From assembly GCA_964631265.1 (NCBI GenBank), contig CAZVWW010000078.1:1-10766 (forward strand): 10,766 nucleotides of DNA, given 5' to 3'. The position numbers and the translations under genes are program-made. Positions 1 through 6,452 of this stretch are shown here, piece after piece. Under the pieces are notes generated by a model, which saw only the letters and a list, made by a program, of their open reading frames with translations, was not told the DNA's origin and did no database searches. This stretch comes from CAZVWW01 sp964631265 (GTDB lineage Bacteria; Thermotogota; Thermotogae; MWEM01). Positions within the stretch are counted from its first letter, which is position 1. Each line of letters opens with the position of its first letter.

Positions 1-14
1 GGTGAAATTCTCAA
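1..14 (-). CDS. atpA: ATP synthase F1 subunit alpha, N-terminal fragment (first 4-5 codons)
   Basis: The minus strand at the left edge reads TTG AGA ATT TCA CC, giving (M)-R-I-S-P. From memory this matches how alpha subunits of some bacteria begin (M-R-I-N-P-G-E-I in Thermotoga). A good Shine-Dalgarno AGAGGTGA lies five bases upstream, overlapping the end of atpH. The stop of atpH is at 20-22, so the gap is only 5 bp. alpha is the normal gene after delta in bacterial atp operons and is the non-catalytic nucleotide-binding subunit of F1. Seen: the start, the ribosome binding site and four to five codons. Inferred: identity, from operon order and this short peptide. The rest of the gene is outside the window. 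Confidence 0.7.
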
Positions 15-19
15 CCGTG

Positions 20-571
20 TCACCTCTCTTCTGAGATCATCTGTTTTGAGAGCCTTTCCAGTTGTCCCTGAGCTGATAGATCAAGTTCCTGATCATCCGC
101 AAAGACTCTTACGCCCCCCAGGAGCGATTTTTCAACATTTGTTTCCATTTCCACTGGTCGATGCAGCTTCTTTTCAAGCAGCTTCTTTAATGTATTCTTT
201 TGATCTTTATCCATTTCCCCGGCAGTCAACACATACGCCTTGGAAATACGAGCCTTGTTATAAGCGAGACTTTCAAATATTCTGGAGAGATCATACATGA
301 TCGCCTCCCGGCCCTTTTCAACCACTATGTCTATTAATCTTTTAAGCTGAGGAAAATCCCCGTCCGCCATATCAACAACCGCCTTGAGCAAATCTGCTTT
401 CTGGTTTGCTCCTGTCGTCGGGTTGAATATCGCATCGGTGAACTGTTCATCCTCAAAGGCTGCGGCGAGCACCTTTAAAACCTCTATCATGTCGCCTGTT
501 TTCTCCTCCGGGATCGTTTCAAGTAAAGCAGAGGCGTACGATCTCACCACCGCAGGGGGATATTTTCTCAA
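20..571 (-). CDS. atpH: ATP synthase F1 subunit delta
   Basis: Encodes a 183-residue delta (OSCP-type) subunit, close to the usual length of about 178. It sits on top of F1 and ties the alpha3beta3 head to the b-subunit peripheral stalk. The N-terminal half has the family pattern of an early Y-A-x-A-L-L helix (about residues 12-17) followed by a helical bundle. The C-terminal part has the typical E-x-x-L-L-G-G-V-R-V segment (about residues 147-155), ending with L-x-x-L-S-K-Q-M. The start is TTG at 571-569, which overlaps the TGA stop of atpF (shared bases 568-571). A GAGAGGGTGA ribosome binding site lies inside the end of atpF, so translation is probably coupled to atpF. No internal ATG restores a complete N-terminus. 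Function is known from the family; subunit identity is also supported by its position between b and alpha. Confidence 0.93.
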   Translation of the reverse strand: MRKYPPAVVRSYASALLETIPEEKTGDMIEVLKVLAAAFEDEQFTDAIFNPTTGANQKADLLKAVVDMADGDFPQLKRLIDIVVEKGREAIMYDLSRIFESLAYNKARISKAYVLTAGEMDKDQKNTLKKLLEKKLHRPVEMETNVEKSLLGGVRVFADDQELDLSAQGQLERLSKQMISEER

Positions 572-1065
572 CTTTCGTCACCCTCTCCCGCTTCTTCTAT
601 CATTCCGGAAAGATATTCCCGCTGTGTCTGCTGATCCAGCTGTTTTTCAAGTATCTTGGAAGCCATCAACACCGCCAGGTTAACCGTCTCTCTTTTGAGC
701 CCCTCTCTCGCTTCTTTTTTCATATTGTCAATCTCTTCAGAAGCCGAACTGATCATTCTTTCAGCCTGATCCTTTGCCTTTTCCTTTTCCTCCCGTGAAT
801 ATCTGTCAGCGGATTTGTGTGCGTTTTCAATTATTTTTTCAGATTGCTGTTTTGCCTCTTCAAGTTCTTTGTTCGCCTTTTCCCTCATTTCATGCGCCTG
901 AGCTTTGATCTCGTCAGCCTTTTCCAGCTCTTCTTTTATCTGATTCTGTCGTTTGGCCGTCATATTCAAATAGGGCTTATAGAGCAATTTATAAAGAACA
1001 AAGGCCAACAGAATAAACTGCAAAAGCATAACGATCGAGGTTAGATTAAATTCCAGCAACTCCAC
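568..1065 (-). CDS. atpF: ATP synthase Fo subunit b (peripheral stalk)
   Basis: A 165-residue b subunit. A short N-terminal stretch leads into one membrane helix (about residues 8-29), then the conserved L-Y-K-P-Y-L turn. A long, highly charged Lys/Glu/Ala-rich coiled coil follows (about 38-150), forming the stator that holds F1 against rotation. The start is GTG at 1065-1063, with a strong AAGGAGG eight bases upstream. That ribosome binding site can pair with a CTCCTT just before it (see the hairpin entry), which may lower expression relative to the c subunit. Only one b gene is present, suggesting a b2 homodimer as in E. coli rather than the b/b' pair of phototrophs. The end overlaps the TTG start of atpH by four bases. 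Confidence 0.94.
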   Translation of the reverse strand: MELLEFNLTSIVMLLQFILLAFVLYKLLYKPYLNMTAKRQNQIKEELEKADEIKAQAHEMREKANKELEEAKQQSEKIIENAHKSADRYSREEKEKAKDQAERMISSASEEIDNMKKEAREGLKRETVNLAVLMASKILEKQLDQQTQREYLSGMIEEAGEGDES

Positions 1066-1091
1066 TTATTACACCTCCTTCTTTTAAGGAG
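1066..1091 (-). promoter_or_regulatory. Hairpin masking the atpF ribosome binding site
   Basis: In the 37-bp atpE-atpF gap the minus strand contains CTCCTT, a five-base AAAAG loop, then AAGGAG, which is the core of the atpF Shine-Dalgarno AAGGAGG. The six-base arms are perfectly complementary (plus-strand positions 1075-1091). In mRNA the ribosome binding site of the b gene could therefore be folded away. The c gene just upstream has an exposed, AU-rich leader. The structure is seen in the sequence; a role in setting the c:b ratio is inference. Confidence 0.45.
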
Positions 1092-1102
1092 TTGTCAATC
1101 AT

Positions 1103-1342
1103 TTATCCGGCAAAGAGGATTATAAATGCTATTAAAAGAGAATATAGCCCTGTTGATTCGGATACGGCCATCCCCAGAAGCATCCTGGTTACAAGACTCC
1201 CGGACATTTCCGGCTGTCTTGCCATGGCATCCATCGCATGCGCTCCAACATTACCTTCACCAATGGCCGGACCGATGGCTCCAATTCCCATGCACAATCC
1301 TGCTCCGACGTATTTTGCTGCTTCTACAATGGCTTCTTCCAT
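1103..1342 (-). CDS. atpE: ATP synthase Fo subunit c, sodium-type two-carboxylate rotor
   Basis: A 79-residue c subunit forming the ion-carrying rotor ring. Two membrane helices (about residues 6-38 and 50-78) are joined by the conserved polar loop A-R-Q-P-E (41-45). The ion-binding helix has V60, E62, S63, T64 and Y67 in the order A-V-S-E-S-T-G-L-Y-S. These correspond to V63, E65, S66, T67 and Y70 of the Ilyobacter tartaricus Na+ ring. In helix 1 the position of Ilyobacter Q32 is E29 (G-E-G), giving two carboxylates per site, as described for the Na+ ring of Fusobacterium nucleatum. Na+ coupling is therefore likely but inferred. The ATG start at 1342 has a strong TTAAGGAGGT ribosome binding site. 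It lies 46 bp after atpB, behind an AU-rich leader, consistent with high expression. Confidence 0.95.
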   Translation of the reverse strand: MEEAIVEAAKYVGAGLCMGIGAIGPAIGEGNVGAHAMDAMARQPEMSGSLVTRMLLGMAVSESTGLYSLLIAFIILFAG

Positions 1343-1388
1343 TTAACTCTACCTCCTTAAGATTTTTTCTGAATATATTATTATTGGT
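1343..1388 (-). promoter_or_regulatory. AU-rich leader and strong ribosome binding site of atpE
   Basis: The 46-bp space between atpB and atpE is very rich in A and T, reading AATAATAATATATTC on the minus strand. It then has TTAAGGAGGT, eight bases before the atpE ATG. A U-rich, unstructured leader plus a strong Shine-Dalgarno is the known device that raises c-subunit translation in the E. coli atp operon. The analogy is an inference from composition and position. Confidence 0.4.
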
Positions 1389-2231
1389 TTATTCAACCTG
1401 TCCTGCAATATAGGCAACGGTCAACATCGCAAACACCATCGCCTGAATCAATCCGATAAACATTCCGAAAAAGCCCCAGAGCGCAACGGGAAGGATCAGA
1501 TACTTGGCCATGTAACTGAGAATCAAAACCAGTATGCCTCCTCCGTAGATGTTTCCGAAAAGCCTTAACGAATGTGAAATGGGCTTCGAGATCTCTCCGA
1601 CAAGATTCATCGGGAGCATGAGCGGATTGGGTTCGAAAAAGGACTTGAACCACTCCTTAAAGCCTTTTACTTTTATGGCAAACCCATGGCTTAAGACCAG
1701 TGTCATCAAGGCATAAGTTGCGTTTGTGTTCAGATCGGATGTCGGTGTGTACCATGTATTGAGAAACAGCGAAAATTGCGGTTCTCCGTTGATAACACTG
1801 ACGTTCAGACCGGGTATCCCGCTGATGATGTTGGAAATTGAAATGAATATAAAAAGAGTGGTCGATATGATAAAGACCGGGCGAACCAGTTCTTTTCTCG
1901 TTATCGCGTCTTCAACCGTCTTGTACATGAAATCAAGCAGGAGCTCAACGGCCGATTGCCGTTTGTCGGGTATCATTTTGAATTTCCGGCCGACAACCCC
2001 GGCGAATATGATCGTTCCAATCACGATAACGCCACCCATAATCACCGTCAACAAGTTGATCCTTGTGAAGAAGCCTTGTTCCTCTCCCATCGTGTATATC
2101 CACTGCGTACCGATACCCATATTACTGAGCTGATCCATTCCACCGATATTGGGAAGGGCAAATAACCAGATCACAACGATTGCTGCCAGTAAAATGCCTA
2201 CAAAGACCTTCTCCCCTTTGCCAAGGCTCAA
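1389..2231 (-). CDS. atpB: ATP synthase Fo subunit a
   Basis: A 280-residue subunit a, the stator membrane protein that forms the two ion half-channels against the c ring. A first membrane helix spans about residues 8-27, followed by an external segment, with further helices at about 62-80, 117-140, 172-187 and two long C-terminal helices (about 205-245 and 247-277). The essential stator arginine is R223 in S-H-S-L-R-L-F-G-N, with N227 and the C-terminal Q263 corresponding to the conserved helix-5 Gln. E213 lies in V-G-E-I-S-K-P. The start is TTG at 2231-2229 behind GAGGGAGGGA, 15 bp after the stop of the atpI-like gene. Length and motifs are normal for an intact gene. Confidence 0.95.
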   Translation of the reverse strand: MSLGKGEKVFVGILLAAIVVIWLFALPNIGGMDQLSNMGIGTQWIYTMGEEQGFFTRINLLTVIMGGVIVIGTIIFAGVVGRKFKMIPDKRQSAVELLLDFMYKTVEDAITRKELVRPVFIISTTLFIFISISNIISGIPGLNVSVINGEPQFSLFLNTWYTPTSDLNTNATYALMTLVLSHGFAIKVKGFKEWFKSFFEPNPLMLPMNLVGEISKPISHSLRLFGNIYGGGILVLILSYMAKYLILPVALWGFFGMFIGLIQAMVFAMLTVAYIAGQVE

Positions 2232-2246
2232 TATAATCCCTCCCTC

Positions 2247-2684
2247 TCATTCATGCTTTGTCTTGTATGCGATGTAATATATTACCAATCGAATCATAAA
2301 CAGGGACAAGAACGTTGCTATCAGCGAATCCACAGCTATATACGCACTGAGACCCAGAAAAAGCGCCATCGTCGCATATCTGACAAGAAAGCCCCTGTAT
2401 CCTCTGTAAAACCCGTTGTTTTCAACTAATACCAGGATCCTTTTCTTCTCCTCATAGAGGTTCCAGAGATAAAACAACGAAGCAACCAGACCGATTCCAA
2501 TCCCGTAAACAAAATTCCATCCTGTTAATACATATCCGGCAACAGCTGCCCCCGCATTCAACAATATGATACCATAAACATATAATACCACAAAGGTCTT
2601 AAAAATATCTTTGTTTGTTCCTTTATTTCTCGCGATCCTGTATCTCTTCTTCGTTTTTCTCTTTTTTGTGCTCTTTTTCCTCAT
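2247..2684 (-). CDS. atpI: ATP synthase subunit I-like membrane protein
   Basis: A small protein of 145 residues with four predicted membrane helices (about 30-50, 54-76, 99-117, 121-140) and a very basic N-terminal tail (eight Lys and three Arg in the first 14 residues). Size, topology and position directly before atpB fit the AtpI/subunit I family. That family assists c-ring assembly or Mg2+ handling and is not part of the finished enzyme. The symbol rests mainly on context because the family is poorly conserved. The start is uncertain. The only ATG before the first membrane helix is at 2684, 62 bp inside atpZ, with a modest AAGGA 11 bases upstream. No GTG or TTG lies in between, only rare codons such as the ATT at residue 27, close to the atpZ stop. 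Confidence 0.75.
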   Translation of the reverse strand: MRKKSTKKRKTKKRYRIARNKGTNKDIFKTFVVLYVYGIILLNAGAAVAGYVLTGWNFVYGIGIGLVASLFYLWNLYEEKKRILVLVENNGFYRGYRGFLVRYATMALFLGLSAYIAVDSLIATFLSLFMIRLVIYYIAYKTKHE

Positions 2685-2928
2685 ATATTTTTGATTCCTT
2701 CAACAGCTCTTTAATCCCGTTATAAAGACCGGATATCATACCAAAGATCAGGGAGATGATCAGGATGATGTTGTTATCAAACGTCCATTTATCTATGTAA
2801 TACCCGATCAAACCTGCCACCGCCGTGTTGGCAAAGACTGTAAACCCAAAAAACGGAATGATATTCAGTTTCTTCATTTCATTCGGCAGAGTATCCGATT
2901 GCTTTTTCTCTTTCTCTTTATCACTCAT
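2623..2928 (-). CDS. atpZ: AtpZ/AtpI family protein
   Basis: A 101-residue protein with a charged N-terminus, two membrane helices (about 23-45 and 53-75) and a strongly charged Lys/Glu-rich C-terminal tail (76-101). The pattern A-x-A-G-L-I-G-Y-Y-I-D-K-W, a short loop, then L-I-F-G-M-I-S-G-L is typical of AtpZ. This small protein is encoded ahead of Fo genes and is linked to ion (Mg2+/Ca2+) transport or Na+-type c-ring assembly. The ATG at 2928 overlaps the TGA of cheX as ATGA. No clear Shine-Dalgarno is visible, so translation probably depends on coupling to cheX. The last 62 bp also encode the basic start of the atpI-like protein. Confidence 0.85.
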   Translation of the reverse strand: MSDKEKEKKQSDTLPNEMKKLNIIPFFGFTVFANTAVAGLIGYYIDKWTFDNNIILIISLIFGMISGLYNGIKELLKESKIYEEKEHKKEKNEEEIQDREK

Positions 2929-3380
2929 TCACGCAAGACCATGTTCACTTCAAAGTGGAAATCAGCGATGGCTGCCGGTATCTTCAAAATGACCCCCTCA
3001 ACATTCACATGTATCTCCTTACCAAATATCACGGAAGGGGGTGTGATATCGATGGGTTTTCCGATCTGCTCCAGGTTCATTGCAATATTCCCCGATACCA
3101 TATTCCCGAGTTCCCCGATCGCACTCATCGCCAGATCATCGAGTTTGTCATACGGCATACCCATCATCTTCTGGATGATCTCGAGACTCAGTTCTTTTGT
3201 AAATCCATACACAAGGTTCCCTTCAAGGTTCCCGTTGAATCCGACAACTGTCACAAGGTCATACCCACGCGCCAGATCCTTTGCAATCTCCGGCTTACCC
3301 AGTTCCACCTTGGTGTTGATTGATTCCGAAAATACCTTGACCAGGCTCTTTAACATGGCGTTTATTACTTTTACATCCAT
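2925..3380 (-). CDS. cheX: CheX-type chemotaxis protein (CheY-P phosphatase)
   Basis: A 151-residue single-domain protein of the CheC/CheX/FliY phosphatase family. The active-site signature S-x3-E-x2-N is seen once as S86, E90 and N93 in S-A-I-G-E-L-G-N. It is followed by M-V-S-G-N and, further on, D-I-T-P-P. One signature copy and this length fit CheX, which dephosphorylates CheY-P as a dimer, rather than CheC with two copies. I take the ATG at 3380 as the start, with AGGAG seven bases upstream. A TTG one codon earlier (3383) is possible but too near the ribosome binding site. It starts 4 bp after yifB ends and overlaps atpZ by 4 bp. No other chemotaxis or flagellar gene is in the window, so the CheY-like partner is unknown; it could act in a pathway other than motility. 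Confidence 0.85.
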   Translation of the reverse strand: MDVKVINAMLKSLVKVFSESINTKVELGKPEIAKDLARGYDLVTVVGFNGNLEGNLVYGFTKELSLEIIQKMMGMPYDKLDDLAMSAIGELGNMVSGNIAMNLEQIGKPIDITPPSVIFGKEIHVNVEGVILKIPAAIADFHFEVNMVLRE

Positions 3381-3384
3381 CAAA

Positions 3385-4938
3385 TCACTCCTCTTGTGTC
3401 TTCTCTCTATACTGTACCGCTTCTGCCAAATGAGAAATGCCGATTTTGTCGCTGCCTTCTATATCCGCAATTGTCCTCGATACCTTGAGAATCTTGTTGA
3501 TTCCTCGTCCGGTCAGCTTAAACTGCTTGACCGCCTGCTCCAAAAGCCCCTCGGATTTCTTATCGAGATTGCAGTACGCTTTGACCATCTTCTGATTCAT
3601 CCTGCTGTTCTTTCCGAATCGCATCGAGGTGTTTTCTTTAAAACGTCCTTCCTGCCTCTCAAGGGCGGGTTTCAACCTCTCTCTAATCTTCCTTGATGAC
3701 TCTTCATCGGAATTTTCGCTGTACTCTTTATAGCTCATACGTGGAACTTCGACGATCATATCCATTCTGTCGAGCAGGGGCCCCGATATCTTACGATTAT
3801 ACCTGATCACATCGCGCATTGAACAGGTGCATTCTCTTTCCGGATCACCGTAATTTCCGCAGGGGCAGGGATTCTGAGCGGCCACCAGGGTGAAATCTGC
3901 CGGATAATCAACGGAAAGCCGTGCCCGTGAGATACTGACGATACCATCCTCCATCGGTTGTCTTAAGGCCTCAAGCACATCGCGTGAAAACTCGGGGATC
4001 TCATCCATAAAGAGCACCCCGTTATGCGCCAGAGAGACCTCCCCGGGTTTGGCGTTCTGACCGCCTCCGGTTATAGAGGCCCTCGATGCACTGTGATGAG
4101 GGGCCCTGAACGGCCTGGTCTTTTTAAGGCCCTCTTGAACCATTTTATCACTGATACTGTACAAAGAAACCGTCTCGAGGAATTCGTCTTTTGTCAGCGG
4201 GGGGAGAATGGTCGGGATTCTTCTCGCGAGCATCGTCTTTCCCGATCCCGGGGGACCTTTTAATAACACATTGTGCCCCCCGGCGGCGGCTATCTCCATC
4301 GCTCTCTTGGCCTGTTGCTGACCGTGTATTTCAGAAAAATCCAGTTCAGTACTGTATGCGATATCGCCGATCTTTTTTCTTGGGCGGGATAGATTTGAAG
4401 CCCCGTTGAGATAGCCTATCACATCCCGGATATCCGAGGCCACCAGCAGATCAAGGCCCTCGGCAAGAGAGGCCTCCTCCTCATTTTCCACCGGTACGAT
4501 GACTTTCTTCCGGTCACTTCCGGATGCGCCGTTCCCCTTCTGTAAGGCAATGAGCGTCGGCAGGAGTCCTCTTATCTTTCTGATTTTTCCGTCGAGGGAC
4601 AGTTCCCCAAAGAAAAAAAGCTCCTCGTCTATGGTCTTTTCAACGATCCCCGAACAAGCCAAAAGAGAAACAGCCATCGGCAAATCGAGGGCTGTTCCTT
4701 CTTTTTTTAGATCCCCTGGCGCCAGGTTTATGACGACCCTGCCTCTCGGCATGGGGAATCTGTTGCTCTTTATCGCACTCTTTATTCGCTTGATACTTTC
4801 CTTTATTGCCGTATCACCCAGTCCAACAACATCGATATTGTGATTGACCGACTGTTTGTCCACATAGGATTCAACAACGACCGTTCTTGCGTTGAGACCT
4901 AAGAGCACTGCGCTCTGAAGTTTTGCGAATCTACCCAT
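3385..4938 (-). CDS. comM: YifB/ComM family AAA+ ATPase (Mg-chelatase-like)
   Basis: A 517-residue protein of the YifB/ComM family, intact and of normal length. The N-terminal ChlI/Lon-like domain (about 1-180) has N-L-A-P-G-D-L-K-K-E-G at 71-81 and a following A-L-D-L-P. The AAA+ domain has Walker A G-P-P-G-S-G-K-T at 228-235, Walker B V-L-F-M-D-E at 308-313 and the arginine-bearing G-P-L-L-D-R-M-D at 386-393. Four cysteines (358, 360, 370, 372) form a family-typical cluster that may bind metal. The C-terminal Mg-chelatase domain includes L-T-G-R-G-I-N-K-I. In naturally transformable bacteria ComM is a hexameric helicase that promotes branch migration of imported DNA; the role in other bacteria is unclear. 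The ATG at 4938 with AAAGGA lies inside the end of pdxT, a 40-bp overlap. Family identity is firm; a competence role here is unproven. Confidence 0.92.
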   Translation of the reverse strand: MGRFAKLQSAVLLGLNARTVVVESYVDKQSVNHNIDVVGLGDTAIKESIKRIKSAIKSNRFPMPRGRVVINLAPGDLKKEGTALDLPMAVSLLACSGIVEKTIDEELFFFGELSLDGKIRKIRGLLPTLIALQKGNGASGSDRKKVIVPVENEEEASLAEGLDLLVASDIRDVIGYLNGASNLSRPRKKIGDIAYSTELDFSEIHGQQQAKRAMEIAAAGGHNVLLKGPPGSGKTMLARRIPTILPPLTKDEFLETVSLYSISDKMVQEGLKKTRPFRAPHHSASRASITGGGQNAKPGEVSLAHNGVLFMDEIPEFSRDVLEALRQPMEDGIVSISRARLSVDYPADFTLVAAQNPCPCGNYGDPERECTCSMRDVIRYNRKISGPLLDRMDMIVEVPRMSYKEYSENSDEESSRKIRERLKPALERQEGRFKENTSMRFGKNSRMNQKMVKAYCNLDKKSEGLLEQAVKQFKLTGRGINKILKVSRTIADIEGSDKIGISHLAEAVQYREKTQEE

Positions 4939-5531
4939 CTTTCAATCCTTTGTAAAAAGAGTTTGTGTATTCTGGTATCACTTGTCAACTCCGGGTGAAA
5001 CGAAGCGGCCAGTATATTGCCCCGGTTGATCATGACAATCTTGTCCTCATGGCTTGCCAGTATCCCGATATCGTCTCCAACTCGTGTCACAACCGGTGCT
5101 CTTATAAAGACCGCTCTAAACGCTTCAGAAAAACCCTTTATCGTAAGCGGCTCTTCAAACGATTCTATTTGCCTTCCGAAGGCATTCCTTTTGACTCTGA
5201 TATTTAAAAGATCCAGCGTCTCCTGATTTTCAAAATTATCAACCCCCGAAGACAAGAGAATCATCCCGGCACAGGTTGCCAAAACGGGCATGGAACATTC
5301 CGATATCCAGTATTTGAGTGGCGCAATCAGCCCGCTCAGTTTCAGGAGACGAATCATCGCCGTACTTTCCCCGCCGGGAAAGACTATCCCGCTGACCTGT
5401 TCCAGATGCTTTTCCCTCTTGACACGCAGGGTTGGTACGCCCATCTTTTTGAAAATCGCTTCGTGCTCCTCAATTGCCCCCTGCATGGAGAGGATCCCGA
5501 CCGGTTTTTCAATTGGAAAAGTGTACGCCAC
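4899..5531 (-). CDS. pdxT: Glutaminase subunit of PLP synthase
   Basis: A 210-residue class I-like glutamine amidotransferase that releases ammonia from glutamine and passes it to PdxS to make pyridoxal 5'-phosphate. Family motifs in order are V-G-I-L-S-M-Q-G-A near 11-19, F-P-G-G-E-S-T-A at 51-58, nucleophile C87 in L-A-T-C-A-G-M, R-N-A-F-G-R-Q at 115-121, and the catalytic pair H179 and E181 in F-H-P-E-L. All triad residues are present. I chose the GTG at 5531 with GAGG upstream, one base after the pdxS stop. The frame stays open about 105 bp further inside pdxS, but that extension lies entirely before the family N-terminus. The C-terminus runs slightly beyond the family norm and overlaps yifB by 40 bp. 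Confidence 0.95.
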   Translation of the reverse strand: MAYTFPIEKPVGILSMQGAIEEHEAIFKKMGVPTLRVKREKHLEQVSGIVFPGGESTAMIRLLKLSGLIAPLKYWISECSMPVLATCAGMILLSSGVDNFENQETLDLLNIRVKRNAFGRQIESFEEPLTIKGFSEAFRAVFIRAPVVTRVGDDIGILASHEDKIVMINRGNILAASFHPELTSDTRIHKLFLQRIERWVDSQNFRAQCS

Positions 5532-5532
5532 T

Positions 5533-6411
5533 TTACCAGCCTCTGTCCTGAAAACGGTCCTCGAGATCGTCAACGTTCTGGCCGGGCATGGCATCTCCGA
5601 TATCCTCACTGATCCGGGCGAGGGTTTCGGGGTCATCCCAGTTCAGAACAGCCTGCACAATCGCCTTTGCCATCTTAGGGGGTTCTTTCGATTTGAAGAT
5701 TCCCGAGCCGACAAAGACACCGTCCATCCCGAGCATCATCATGAGTGCCGCATCTGCCGGTGTCGCCACACCGCCGGCCGCAAAATTCACAACGGGCAAC
5801 CTTCCCAGCTCTTTGACCTTTCTTACCAGCTCAACCGGTGCGCCGGTTTCCTTGGCAAAGCTCACCAGTTCATCATCGGGCATATTCGTCAGTCGTCTGG
5901 TATCATCCATGACCGACCGGGCATGTTTAACGGCTTCAACGATATTGCCGGTTCCGGCCTCTCCCTTTGTCCTGATCATGGCGGCCCCTTCGCTGATCCG
6001 TCTCAGCGCCTCGCCGATATTTCTGCATCCGCATACAAAAGGCACCGTATAATCATATTTGTTAACGTGATATTTATTGTCCGCCGGCGTCAGGACCTCT
6101 GACTCATCGATAAAGTCCACCCCAAGGCTCTCGAGTATCCTCGCCTCTGCAAGGTGTCCGATCCGGCATTTCGCCATAACGGGAATACTGACTGTCTTGA
6201 GTATCTCCTTAATCACGGGGATTTTCGCCATTCTCGCAACCCCGCCGGCCTTCCGGATATCCGAGGGCACCTTATCCAGTGCCATAACAGCAACAGCTCC
6301 CGCCTCTTCCGCAACTTTTGCCTCCCGGGCCGTCGTGACATCCATGATCACACCGTTTTTAAACATGTCCGCAAACCCTGTTTTAACCAGTTTCGTCCCC
6401 TTCTTTTCCAT
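5533..6411 (-). CDS. pdxS: Pyridoxal 5'-phosphate synthase subunit (lyase)
   Basis: A 292-residue (beta/alpha)8-barrel synthase that builds PLP from ribose 5-phosphate, glyceraldehyde 3-phosphate and ammonia, the DXP-independent route. It is nearly collinear with Bacillus subtilis PdxS. D24 is present, K81 in V-M-A-K-C-R-I-G-H forms the first sugar imine, and K149 in I-R-T-K-G-E-A-G is the second swinging lysine. The blocks Y-T-V-P-F-V-C-G-C-R, F-A-A-G-G-V-A-T-P-A-D and G-V-F-V-G-S-G-I-F-K-S are all intact, and the protein ends in R-G-W as usual. The ATG at 6411 has GGAGG nine bases upstream. It is the first gene after the repeat-filled gap, so it probably begins the pdxS-pdxT-yifB-cheX-atp transcript. 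Twelve such subunits assemble with PdxT in the cytoplasm. Confidence 0.98.
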   Translation of the reverse strand: MEKKGTKLVKTGFADMFKNGVIMDVTTAREAKVAEEAGAVAVMALDKVPSDIRKAGGVARMAKIPVIKEILKTVSIPVMAKCRIGHLAEARILESLGVDFIDESEVLTPADNKYHVNKYDYTVPFVCGCRNIGEALRRISEGAAMIRTKGEAGTGNIVEAVKHARSVMDDTRRLTNMPDDELVSFAKETGAPVELVRKVKELGRLPVVNFAAGGVATPADAALMMMLGMDGVFVGSGIFKSKEPPKMAKAIVQAVLNWDDPETLARISEDIGDAMPGQNVDDLEDRFQDRGW

Positions 6412-6452
6412 TTTAAAACCTCCACTTCATTTATTCGATTCGTTAAATTGAT

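Noticed and set aside
2899..3696. 265-codon open frame on the plus strand
   Set aside because: It lies antisense across cheX, the end of yifB and the start of atpZ. It lacks a ribosome binding site or any recognisable motif, while the minus-strand frames carry clear family signatures.
3355..3700. A possible frameshift or internal break at the yifB-cheX junction
   Set aside because: YifB reaches a normal length and C-terminus before its TGA, and cheX has its own ribosome binding site and full domain.
5532..5636. 35-codon N-terminal extension of PdxT inside pdxS
   Set aside because: The family begins just before V-G-I-L-S-M-Q-G. The extension only translates the end of pdxS in another frame, and a GTG with a ribosome binding site lies one base after the pdxS stop.
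5290..6102. 270-codon open frame on the plus strand
   Set aside because: It is antisense to pdxS and pdxT, both complete with catalytic residues; it is a shadow of their codon bias.
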